A stretch of DNA of 64,000 nt from contig JAHDWB010000010.1 in the NCBI GenBank assembly GCA_023382595.1, positions 1 through 64,000 of the forward strand, written 5' to 3'. This document shows positions 57,044-64,000 of the stretch, piece after piece; position 1 is the stretch's first letter, and the number at the start of each line of letters is the position of its first letter. The notes under the pieces were generated by a model. That model worked only from the letters and a program-made list of their open reading frames with translations. It searched no databases and was not told the origin of the DNA. This DNA is from Anaerolineales bacterium (lineage in GTDB: Bacteria; Chloroflexota; Anaerolineae; Anaerolineales; Villigracilaceae). The position numbers and the translations under genes are program-made.

Positions 57044-57574
57044 ATGCTGACATTTTACGAATTTACAGAAGATGATCTGAAGTCGAACCGCAATGGTTTT
57101 ATCACACCGCGCCAAAGGGAATGGGTGAAAGGATTTGCGAAGGGCATCAGCCGCTCCCAGCGGGGAACGGTGAAGTTCGCGATCATCTTCCCGTTCATTG
57201 GGCTGTGCCTGATCTTGGGAATGAGTTTTTCCAATGAAAGCGCGCGGACGGCGTTGTTGTCCGACCCGATGAATTTGATCGTCCTTGTTCTCGTCGTGCC
57301 TCTTGTGATCGGTATTTTTTTGTTGAGCATCTTTTTTGCCGACCGCCGCGCCGCCCGTCTTTCCGAAGCGGAATTAAAGAAAGCGGAGGGGACGGTGAAA
57401 CTGGATGAGGAACACTCGAGGGTCGGTCCAACCTATTTTGTGCGCGTCGGGAAGACGGAATTCAAGTTTGGCGAGGATGTCAGCGAATATTTTACAGCAG
57501 GTGGAACATACCGCATCTTTTACTGCGAAACATCCATGTTGAAGTTGATATTGTCGTACGAAAAGGTCGCATAG
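57044..57574 (+). CDS. two-helix membrane protein of unknown function
   Basis: A 176-residue protein with helices at about 45-62 and 77-97 and a C-terminal soluble domain (VGPTYFVRVGKTEFKFGEDV). No family is recognised. It starts 3 bp after the SufR-like gene and is probably co-transcribed. It converges on the dCMP deaminase gene with a 17-bp gap. Confidence 0.6.
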   Translation: MLTFYEFTEDDLKSNRNGFITPRQREWVKGFAKGISRSQRGTVKFAIIFPFIGLCLILGMSFSNESARTALLSDPMNLIVLVLVVPLVIGIFLLSIFFADRRAARLSEAELKKAEGTVKLDEEHSRVGPTYFVRVGKTEFKFGEDVSEYFTAGGTYRIFYCETSMLKLILSYEKVA

Positions 57575-57591
57575 AGCGATTCAAAGTCTGG

Positions 57592-58026
57592 TTACCCGGA
57601 GGGGATGTACTCCTTTTGCATCACCTCGATGTTTGCCGCCTCCAGAAAGGCGACGGCGTTCCCGTCGGTGCGGTAGGAGACGCTGTACACGATGCGCGCA
57701 ATGCCGGCGTTGATGAGCGCCTTGGTGCAGTTGATGCAGGGCAGGTGGGTGACGTAACAGGTTGCGCCCTTGGTGGAAACACCGTGCAACGCGGCTTGGA
57801 TGATGGCGTTGGTCTCGGCATGGATGGTACGCACGCAGTGACCGTCCACCATCAGGTGACCGGCTTCGTCGCAGTGCGCCTGACCTGCGGGCGAGCCGTT
57901 GAAACCGGTGGTCAGGATGCGCTTGTCGCGCACCAGCACACAACCGACATAGGCGCGTTCACAGGTGCTGCGTTCCGATACAGCATAGGCGATCTTCAGG
58001 AAATAAGAGTCCCAGTCTGGGCGCAT
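57592..58026 (-). CDS. dCMP deaminase family protein
   Basis: A 144-residue zinc deaminase. The catalytic HAETNAI and zinc motif PCINC are present, and GFNGSPAGQAHCDEAGH is typical of ComEB/dCMP deaminases, which convert dCMP to dUMP for thymidylate synthesis. ATG 58026 is used; a longer frame to 58074 lacks a ribosome site. Confidence 0.88.
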   Translation of the reverse strand: MRPDWDSYFLKIAYAVSERSTCERAYVGCVLVRDKRILTTGFNGSPAGQAHCDEAGHLMVDGHCVRTIHAETNAIIQAALHGVSTKGATCYVTHLPCINCTKALINAGIARIVYSVSYRTDGNAVAFLEAANIEVMQKEYIPSG

Positions 58027-58106
58027 GGTATTTCTCCGTTTGTATGATTTTGCGCAATTGTACCCTTTTTGCATTCGCGGGGTTTTATCTGAAAAGGAGT
58101 TTTACC

Positions 58107-59348
58107 ATGTCTGAAAATACGCGTAGTTCATCTTTCTATGACCGTCCGAACGTCGAAAAGGACGTGATTCCGGTCGGCGGCGGGGTGCCGATCGGCTTGG
58201 AGGGAGTATTCAACTCCGAGCTGGGGATCGGAGGCGCGTACGGTTCCTGGGGTGAAAGTTTCGACAATGCGCACCTCCCGTCGTTCGTCGAGAAGCGTCT
58301 GGGTACGCCTCTCAGCACGGACGATGTGCTGAATCTATCCGAGTTGGGTTTTGACTACCGCCAACACATCCCCGAACTGGACCCGAAACAACACCTTGAA
58401 CTGGAACTGGAAGTGGGCGTGCGCCTGCTCAAGAAGTCGCTGCAGGTGTGCGGCTGGGACGCATCGGAGGTGGATGGTGTGCTGATCGGCATGAGCGGAC
58501 CGGTGGCGGACGATTATGTCTCGCAGATCTCGCGCATGGCGGGCATCCCTGAATCCGCGTTGAAGGTCAGCGTGCACAAGGCATGCGACGGTTCGATGGG
58601 CGCGCTGCACCTGGCGTTGAATCCGAACCTTGCCAAGCCGGGCAGCTTCAACATCGCCGAACACCTGCGCGGGAAGAAGGTGCTGGTGGGCGGCATCGAA
58701 GGCTTGAGCCGCTTTACCTGCGGCGCAAAGGACAAGAACGCGCTGCAGTTGTTCGGCAACGGCATGGGCGTGATCGGGCTGGTGCCGGGCGGTAATATGA
58801 AATTCCTGACCGGCAAGAGCTTCGAGAATTACGATTCGGAAGGTTTGCTGGCGGTGCGGATGTATTACCCGCATTCGCGCTCGACGGCGGCGGACAACTC
58901 GATGGTGGATGTGGTACAGGAAAGCAGTGACCACATCCGCGTTGCCGGATTGATGAACGAGCCCAAGGACGGCGCCTCGGTGGAAATGGCGGGGCTGATG
59001 GGCATGGTGAAGCTGTTCGTGCGCAACGGGGTGCAGGTGGTCGAGGACGTGTACCGCGATTATCAACAACTGATGGACAGGCTCGGGCAGTCGGGCAAGT
59101 CCATTACGATGGGCATCGTGCACCACGCCAATTACAAGATCAACGCCTTGAAAGCCAAGCATCTTTCCAAACTGGGGATCGAATTCCCGATGCCCTGGCT
59201 GTTGAGCGATTTTGGGAATGTCAGCGCGGCATCCAACATGATCGCTTTCCTGCGCCAACTGCCGGAGATCAAACTGGGTGACCACATCCTGTTCGACGGC
59301 TTCGGCGCAGGGACGTATTACGATGTGATGGCTGTGGCGATGGAATAA
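58107..59348 (+). CDS. FabH-like thiolase-fold condensing enzyme
   Basis: A 413-residue beta-ketoacyl synthase III-like protein. The catalytic triad is visible as Cys in KACDGSMGAL, His in IVHHANYKI and Asn in DFGNVSAAS. It is longer than housekeeping FabH (about 320) because of an N-terminal region of about 80 residues. It may act in a specialised lipid or ketone pathway. AAAAGGAG precedes the ATG. It is a single gene with no fatty-acid neighbours. Confidence 0.8.
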   Translation: MSENTRSSSFYDRPNVEKDVIPVGGGVPIGLEGVFNSELGIGGAYGSWGESFDNAHLPSFVEKRLGTPLSTDDVLNLSELGFDYRQHIPELDPKQHLELELEVGVRLLKKSLQVCGWDASEVDGVLIGMSGPVADDYVSQISRMAGIPESALKVSVHKACDGSMGALHLALNPNLAKPGSFNIAEHLRGKKVLVGGIEGLSRFTCGAKDKNALQLFGNGMGVIGLVPGGNMKFLTGKSFENYDSEGLLAVRMYYPHSRSTAADNSMVDVVQESSDHIRVAGLMNEPKDGASVEMAGLMGMVKLFVRNGVQVVEDVYRDYQQLMDRLGQSGKSITMGIVHHANYKINALKAKHLSKLGIEFPMPWLLSDFGNVSAASNMIAFLRQLPEIKLGDHILFDGFGAGTYYDVMAVAME

Positions 59349-59388
59349 GCGCCTGTCATTGCGAAGCAATCTCTATCAGTATGGAAAA

Positions 59389-59414
59389 CAACCCCGGCAT
59401 TTGCCGGGGTTGTC
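59389..59414. terminator. hairpin between fabH-like gene and glmS
   Basis: ACAACCCCGGCA/GCCGGGGTTGT around TTT, between convergent genes. No T-run follows directly, so strength is uncertain. An interspersed-repeat fragment (TGTCATTGCGAAGCAATCTC) lies just upstream at 59355-59374. Confidence 0.65.
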
Positions 59415-59435
59415 GCTTGAATTTTGTGTAACGCT

Positions 59436-61277
59436 TTATTCCACCGTTACGCTCTTCGCGAGATTTCTGGGTTGATCCACATCCAGCCCGCGGATGGCGG
59501 CGATGTGATAGGCGAGCATTTGCAATGGCAGGACGGTCACGATGGGGGAGAGCATCCACGGCGTTTCGGGAACCCACAGGACGTGGTCTGCCATGTTCTT
59601 GACCAGTTCATCGCCCTCGGTGGCGACCGCCACCACAATGCCTCCGCGCGCCTTCGCCTGCTGGATCTGCGAGATCATCTTCTCGTGCCAGGGGTCTTTC
59701 GGCGCAAGGCATATGACCGGCATTTCCTCGTCGATCAATGCGATGGGACCGTGCTTCATCTCACCGGCGGGGTAGCCCTCGGCGTGGATGTAGGAGATCT
59801 CCTTGAGCTTCAACGCGCCCTCGTAGGCGATCGGCATGTTGATGCCGCGCCCGAGGTACAGACAGCCGCGGATGTCCTTGAGGGAATGCGCGACGGTCTC
59901 GATCTCGGCTTCGGTATCCATCACGCGCCCGGCAAGGTCGGGGACGAGGCGCAGGTCGGAGACCAATTCATAACGCGTCTTTTCGTCGATCACGCCGCGC
60001 AGGTCCGCCAGCAGGATGGCAAGCATGTACTGGTTCACCAGCGGGGCGGTGAACGCCTTGGTGGAGGCGACCCCGATCTCGGGTCCGGTCTGCATCGCGA
60101 TATAGCCGTCCGCGATGCGCATGGCTTGCGAGCCGATGGCGTTGACGATGCTCCACACGATGCCGCCCTTGCGGCGTCCCTCCTCCATCGCGGCGAGCGT
60201 ATCCGCTGTTTCGCCGGATTGCGAAATGGCGAGGATGACCGTGTTCTCGTCCACGATCGGGTCGCTGTAGCGGAATTCCGAGCCGATCACCACTTCCACG
60301 GGGATGCGGGCGATCTTTTCGATCAGGTATTTGCCGACCATGCCCGCGTAGGCGGCGGTGCCGCAGGCGGTGATGTAAATGCGCTGGATGCGTTTGGCAA
60401 GCTCGGGGGTGAGATTCAGCTCGGGCAGGCGGATCCGCCCTTCCTGAAAGTTGACGCGCCCCGCCAGGGTGTCCGTCAGCGCGCGCACCTGCTCGTGGAT
60501 CTCTTTCTGCATGAAGTGGCGGTATTCGCCCTTCTCCGCCGAGACCGCATCCCACGCGATGGTGTGGATCTCGGGCGTTACCTCCTCGCCGTCCAGTGTT
60601 TCGACGCGCACGCCTTCGCGCGTGATGACCGCCATCTGGCGCGACTCGAGGAAGATCACGCGGCGGGTGTGTTCCAGAATGGCGGGGATGTCCGAGGCGA
60701 TGAAATTCTCATGCTCGCCCAGCCCGATCACCACGCCGCCGGCGTTGCCGATGCGCGCCGTGACGATCTTATCCGGCTCATCGGTGGACATGAGCAGGAC
60801 GACGTTCGCGCCTGAGATGTTGCTGAAGGTGCGGCGCGCCGCCTCCACGAAATCCACGCCCGAAGCGTGGTGGTGCTCCGCCAGATGCACGATGGTCTCG
60901 GTGTCCGTCTCGGAGTTGAAGGTCACGCCTTCACTGGTCAGGTCGTCCTTCAACTCGAGGAAATTCTCCACGATGCCGTTATGGACGACGACCATTTTGC
61001 CGCTGCTGCCGACGTGCGGGTGCGCATTGCGCGCAGACGGCGCGCCGTGGGTTGCCCAGCGCGTATGCCCGATGCCCGGCGCTCCGGTGAGCGGGGATTT
61101 ATTGACAAGGTCGATCAATTGGGATAGTTTGCCCGCGTCGCGGCGCACTTCGATCTGACTGCCTTTGATGACAGCCACACCAGCCGAGTCATAGCCGCGG
61201 TATTCGAGCCGTTTTAAGCCGTTGAGAATAATGGGCGTCGCATCGCGCGCGCCGACATATCCGACGATTCCACACAT
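59436..61277 (-). CDS. glmS: glutamine-fructose-6-phosphate aminotransferase
   Basis: A 613-residue enzyme that makes glucosamine-6-phosphate, the first step to cell-wall amino sugars. Cys2 of MCGIVGYVG is the glutaminase nucleophile, and two SIS domains follow (ACGTAAYAGMVGKYLIEKIA, SQSGETADTLAAM, and the end DQPRNLAKSVTVE). GGAGG precedes the ATG. Its leader contains a glmS-type ribozyme, so the product glucosamine-6-phosphate should lower its own mRNA. Confidence 0.96.
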   Translation of the reverse strand: MCGIVGYVGARDATPIILNGLKRLEYRGYDSAGVAVIKGSQIEVRRDAGKLSQLIDLVNKSPLTGAPGIGHTRWATHGAPSARNAHPHVGSSGKMVVVHNGIVENFLELKDDLTSEGVTFNSETDTETIVHLAEHHHASGVDFVEAARRTFSNISGANVVLLMSTDEPDKIVTARIGNAGGVVIGLGEHENFIASDIPAILEHTRRVIFLESRQMAVITREGVRVETLDGEEVTPEIHTIAWDAVSAEKGEYRHFMQKEIHEQVRALTDTLAGRVNFQEGRIRLPELNLTPELAKRIQRIYITACGTAAYAGMVGKYLIEKIARIPVEVVIGSEFRYSDPIVDENTVILAISQSGETADTLAAMEEGRRKGGIVWSIVNAIGSQAMRIADGYIAMQTGPEIGVASTKAFTAPLVNQYMLAILLADLRGVIDEKTRYELVSDLRLVPDLAGRVMDTEAEIETVAHSLKDIRGCLYLGRGINMPIAYEGALKLKEISYIHAEGYPAGEMKHGPIALIDEEMPVICLAPKDPWHEKMISQIQQAKARGGIVVAVATEGDELVKNMADHVLWVPETPWMLSPIVTVLPLQMLAYHIAAIRGLDVDQPRNLAKSVTVE

Positions 61278-61439
61278 GGTAGGGGATCCTCCAAATTTTA
61301 GTTAGATTGGATGCCAAAGCCCCGGCGCCTCTCACGTACCCGACGCCTGATGACCGGCATTGATTTTTGTGCCACCCTTTGCCGTTTTGTCCCTGCAGTT
61401 GCCCGCCGGGCGTTATGGGCAAAGTTTTTTCTTGGAGGG
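61278..61439 (-). other. glmS leader between ribozyme core and start codon
   Basis: About 160 transcribed bases with self-complementary stretches (GCCCGG/CGGGC, ACTTTGCC/GGCAAAGG) that may include outer ribozyme helices such as P4. Ends in GGAGG nine bases before the glmS ATG. No protein is supported. Confidence 0.5.
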
Positions 61440-61618
61440 AAAGATGGATCGGGGTATGGCATACCCGCAGGGCTTCCGCTGATCTCTCGATTTTCCCTGT
61501 CCGCTGGCTGGATGGCTGCAAAGCAGCTCATTACCCGGACAGGTACACTCCATTTCGCAATGGAGAACCCTGGTCCTCGTCAACTCCGACCGGTTTTTCA
61601 GGTCAAAGTCCATGCGCT
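61440..61618 (-). ncRNA. glmS ribozyme (self-cleaving riboswitch)
   Basis: Read on the minus strand, the cleavage site AGCGC lies at 61618-61614. P1 pairs GACTTTGACC (61610-61601) with GGTCGGAGTT (61591-61582). The conserved GACGAGG with the catalytic G follows (61581-61575). P2.1 pairs CAGGG (61572-61568) with CCCTG (61472-61468). The core word ATCGAGA (61491-61485) leads to AGCGG, and a P3-like hairpin is at 61467-61450. Between P2.1 and ATCGAGA is a roughly 70-base insertion with two hairpins. The known glmS ribozyme cleaves when glucosamine-6-phosphate binds. Confidence 0.85.
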
Positions 61619-61668
61619 GTCTTTCCCGTTTTGTTTTTTCGGTGCGCCTCCTTTCGTTAATTGGCGGG

Positions 61669-61674
61669 ATTATA
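61669..61674 (-). promoter_or_regulatory. probable -10 box of glmS
   Basis: TATAAT on the minus strand, about 50 bases before the ribozyme cleavage site. No good -35 is seen at the expected distance. Confidence 0.4.
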
Positions 61675-61678
61675 CCGT

Positions 61679-61720
61679 AAAAGTACCGCCAGCCGTTGAT
61701 GGTTGGCGGTACTTTTTTTT
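61679..61720. terminator. hairpin between glmS leader and the TadE-like gene
   Basis: AAAAGTACCGCC and GGCGGTACTTTT form a long stem (inner AGCC/GGTT pairs) around GTTGAT. The T-run is longer on the plus strand (eight) than on the minus strand (four). It should end the minus-strand TadE-like transcript. Confidence 0.75.
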
Positions 61721-61734
61721 CGCTCAGAAGTTTG

Positions 61735-63270
61735 TTAGCAGTCCGTACAGAACGGCGTGTTCGTCGGCGTGCGGGTTGGCGTACGGGTCGGCGTGCGGGT
61801 CGGCGATGGCAGGATGACCGTCGGGGTACGTGTCGGCGTGCGTGACGGCGTCAGCGTGCGCGTCGGCGTGTTCGACGGCGTCGGTGTGCGCGAGGGCGTC
61901 GGTGTGCGCGAGACGGTCGGCGTGCGCGAAGGGGTATTGGTGATGGTCGGGGTGCGCGACGGCAACGGGGTGTTGGTGATGGTTGGCGTGCGCGACGGGG
62001 TGTAGGTCAGGGTGGGCGTGGGCGTGAAGTTGTTGATGCTGGCGTTGACCACACAGGTGCCCCAGCCGGGGAACTCAAAGACCAGGCTGACGTTCCAGAT
62101 GCCGTTCCAGGTAGTGTTGGTAAAACGTGCGCGGTGTTCTAGTTGTGTGCCGCCGCCGTTGATGATCTCGCTGTTCGGCGCGCCGGGCAGTCCGTTGTAA
62201 CTGATGGGTGAGGCGTTCATCGTGTTGGCGGGGTCCCAATACCGGGTGGCGAACTGGAAGTAATCGAATCTTCGCGTGCCCGCCAGCGGCGAGGGCAGCC
62301 AGCTCACCTGGGAGCTGATCAGGTAGGCGGGCGAGAAATTGTTGTTACGCACGCGCGCGTCGAGGAAGTTGCTGTTAAAGCGGATGCGGTTGATGGATAT
62401 CAGATTGCAGGACGGCACCGGCGTGTTGGTCGGCGTGCGCGTCATGGTCGGGGTGCGCGTGATGGTGGGCGTGGACGTGATCGACGGTGTCCAAGTCGGC
62501 GTGCGCGTCGGCGTGTTGGTCGGCGTGAACGTATTGGTCGGCGTGTGTGAAGGCGTGGGCGTATTGGTGGGGGTGTTATACACAAAGCCGCCGCCGCCAT
62601 CGTCAGGATCGGGGGGGGGGAAGTTCATGATCTGCGCGCTTTCAAAGGTCTCGTTGCGCCCCACGCGGTAGGAAGCAAGATGGATCATCTCCGGCTGGAT
62701 GCCGAAGATGGGCAGGACAATGAATGTGAAATTGTAATCCGTGGCAACAATGACGATATCGCCGGGGTCTCCAGCGCTTCCGTTCGTGCCTCCGCCTAAA
62801 GTGGTGCATTCCGCATATCGGACCGGACTTCCCATTTGCGGGCGGTTGATGATCTGCCCAACCGGGTCGGCGACGGATGCGTCCGGTTCAGGACCCGCGC
62901 AGACCGTGACCTTGAGAAAATCACTCTCGGTTTGGGGCAAACTTTCGTCGTACCCGAAGCCGATGATCACGCGTTTGGTTTCGTCCCGAATGGAGGGCAG
63001 GCGCGCCGTTTTGATCTTTGCATCCTTGTTTTCACCTGTACAGAAGCTGCTCGGCGCGTCCGGGCAATAATCATTCTCAAATGTACCTGCGGTGGCGTAG
63101 CGCAGACCGAAGCGGGTCGAGTTCTCCACGATCAACCAGGCGTAGAACAGGCGCCCGAACTCAAGCAAACCCACCAACAGCAGCAGCAGGATGGGGATGA
63201 TCAGCGCAAACTCCACCATGGCTTGCGCCCGTTTGGGTGGCGGATAATAGTGTTTGGTCGAATGATTCAT
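61735..63270 (-). CDS. TadE-like pilus-associated protein with Thr-Pro stalks
   Basis: A 511-residue membrane-anchored protein. The N-terminus has the TadE signature [26 protein letters not shown], split here as [12 protein letters not shown] and [11 protein letters not shown], with the Glu of pseudopilin-like helices. A first outer domain is followed by a Thr-Pro repeat stalk (about 235-300), a domain of about 110 residues and a second Thr-Pro stalk to the C-terminus. ATG 63270 has GGAG upstream. The second gene downstream of a vWA gene; together they look like a separate Tad locus. Confidence 0.8.
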   Translation of the reverse strand: MNHSTKHYYPPPKRAQAMVEFALIIPILLLLLVGLLEFGRLFYAWLIVENSTRFGLRYATAGTFENDYCPDAPSSFCTGENKDAKIKTARLPSIRDETKRVIIGFGYDESLPQTESDFLKVTVCAGPEPDASVADPVGQIINRPQMGSPVRYAECTTLGGGTNGSAGDPGDIVIVATDYNFTFIVLPIFGIQPEMIHLASYRVGRNETFESAQIMNFPPPDPDDGGGGFVYNTPTNTPTPSHTPTNTFTPTNTPTRTPTWTPSITSTPTITRTPTMTRTPTNTPVPSCNLISINRIRFNSNFLDARVRNNNFSPAYLISSQVSWLPSPLAGTRRFDYFQFATRYWDPANTMNASPISYNGLPGAPNSEIINGGGTQLEHRARFTNTTWNGIWNVSLVFEFPGWGTCVVNASINNFTPTPTLTYTPSRTPTITNTPLPSRTPTITNTPSRTPTVSRTPTPSRTPTPSNTPTRTLTPSRTPTRTPTVILPSPTRTPTRTPTRTPTNTPFCTDC

Positions 63271-63299
63271 AATGAACTCCAAATGAATAAAGGCTGCTG

Positions 63300-64000
63300 C
63301 TATTGCGAGATCTTGGTCGCAATATTTCTTGCAATGATATCAAAGATGTTGCGCAGCGTCTGGCTGGTGGGCGCGAAAAAATAATTTCCGTGGTTGATAT
63401 TTGGGTTGAGGGTATTGCCTGCTTCCTCGGCAATGTATTCCAGCAGGAATTCAGCGGGCGGAGGTTCGTTCGGGATGATCTGGAAGCCATTGCCCCGCGG
63501 CGGACTTTGAATCTGATTGCCCAGCCCGATGGTATAGATGGTCACGCCCGTGCCGGTCTTCATCGCGGCGAGGTTATCCGCCATGTCGCGTGCATAGTCT
63601 TCCGCATCGTACAAGGAGATCAGGAAAGGTTCCTGATCGTAATCCGGGTGCGGGTTGGTGTACAGCACCAGCGGATCGTCGGCACTGTGGCGCGTGCTGG
63701 GATAGGGGTCGCGGCACCAGGGATCTTGTTGCTGGCTGAGCAGCCAGGTGTTGGGCGGGCAGAAGCCGAAGGGATAGGCTTCGGTCGCGTCGGTGGAATT
63801 TGCCGGTCCCGAGGCAAGCACGACGACCACCCACAGCGACTCAGGACGCTGGTTGTTTTCGTCGCCGCTGCCGGAGAGGGCATGTTGGGCGAGCTTTAAT
63901 GTCCCGCCGATATTGCTGGACGGGCAGGAGGATGGGTCGGCCCAGTAATCGTTGCCATATTGTTCATAGATATGGCAAAACGCTCTTTCAAAGTTGTTAT
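63300..64000 (-). CDS. TadG-like von Willebrand factor A protein, 5' end cut off
   Basis: The frame is open to the window edge, so only the C-terminal 233 residues are seen. [30 protein letters not shown] and [10 protein letters not shown] follow the order of a von Willebrand factor A domain, and the end [20 protein letters not shown] is typical of TadG-type proteins. The expected N-terminal TadE/TadG helix lies outside the window. It precedes the TadE-like gene by 29 bp in the same direction. Confidence 0.75.
   Translation of the reverse strand, partial: NNFERAFCHIYEQYGNDYWADPSSCPSSNIGGTLKLAQHALSGSGDENNQRPESLWVVVVLASGPANSTDATEAYPFGFCPPNTWLLSQQQDPWCRDPYPSTRHSADDPLVLYTNPHPDYDQEPFLISLYDAEDYARDMADNLAAMKTGTGVTIYTIGLGNQIQSPPRGNGFQIIPNEPPPAEFLLEYIAEEAGNTLNPNINHGNYFFAPTSQTLRNIFDIIARNIATKISQ

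Noticed and set aside
59424-60815. Plus-strand 463-residue frame opposite glmS
   Set aside because: Antisense shadow rich in His/Asp/Gly; glmS is certain.
61413-61613. Minus-strand 66-residue Cys-containing frame upstream of glmS
   Set aside because: It lies inside the predicted ribozyme; pairing and conserved core explain the sequence better than a protein.
61756-62580. GGCGTGCGCGTCGGCGTG-type repeats as a DNA element
   Set aside because: They are in frame and encode Thr-Pro stalks of the TadE-like protein.

Overview
The window looks like a chromosomal piece from a Chloroflexota bacterium of the Anaerolineae type; this is inferred from gene content, not from a marker gene. Pointers are secretin-free Tad pilus genes, SufCBD-SufS-SufU iron-sulfur assembly with SufR, PPK2, fused NuoCD, secreted proteins ending in three SLH-like modules that carry a Cys pair, and Thr-Pro-rich stalks. 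Most genes are GC-rich; a 4-5 kb stretch around 39.5-44 kb, above all 41.8-43.4 kb, is clearly more AT-rich and looks acquired.

Layout. 1-0.9 kb: gene-free island of short-period repeats. 0.9-6.7 kb: DMT transporter, GNAT enzyme and three polytopic GT-C-like glycosyltransferases. 6.7-14.4 kb: NarL/DegU-like regulator, DegS-like kinase and the inner-membrane half of a Tad system (cpaB, cpaE, cpaF/tadA, tadB, tadC). 14.5-15.9 kb: comF and long hpf. 15.9-32.1 kb: the iron-sulfur region, with sufT-like and sufR on the minus strand, three large SLH surface protein genes on the minus strand, then sufC-sufB-sufD, a lysine-rich histone-like gene, sufS, sufU, a tiny membrane protein and a Rieske protein on the plus strand. 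32.1-39.5 kb: PIG-L deacetylase, methyltransferase, hisS, GNAT, tRNA-His, then ppk2, glgA and malQ (polyphosphate and glycogen storage). 39.5-44.4 kb: accessory island with a pentapeptide-repeat/TIR-like protein, membrane proteins, an unrecognised AT-rich pair, a second repeat island and a DUF2200 protein. 44.6-51.8 kb: cytochrome c lipoprotein, an unknown gene pair, tRNA-Arg, and the overlapping chain hsp20-lon-response regulator-GNAT-mogA. 51.8-56.2 kb (minus): iscX-nuoB-nuoCD-nuoI-mrp. 56.4-59.4 kb: a second SufR-like regulator, a membrane protein, dCMP deaminase and a FabH-like thiolase. 59.4-61.7 kb: glmS preceded by a glmS-type ribozyme. 61.7-64 kb: TadE-like and von Willebrand (TadG-like) genes, the latter cut by the window end.

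Main discoveries. (1) The glmS leader holds a recognisable glmS ribozyme core with a roughly 70-nt two-hairpin insertion. (2) The three SLH genes are bracketed by a 28-bp direct repeat (26/28 identical). Removing the block rebuilds a compact divergent sufR/sufC promoter region with TTGACA boxes pointing both ways, so the surface genes appear to have been inserted into a once-shared regulatory region. (3) sufR has a consensus promoter that predicts a leaderless mRNA, and a perfect 13-bp-arm palindrome runs from the promoter spacer through the start codon. (4) Two repeat islands 43 kb apart share an 11-bp-period array ending in 38 identical bases, followed by a 9-bp-period array. (5) The AT-rich island carries a pentapeptide/TIR-like protein and an unrecognised gene pair that are candidates for a defence or stress module.
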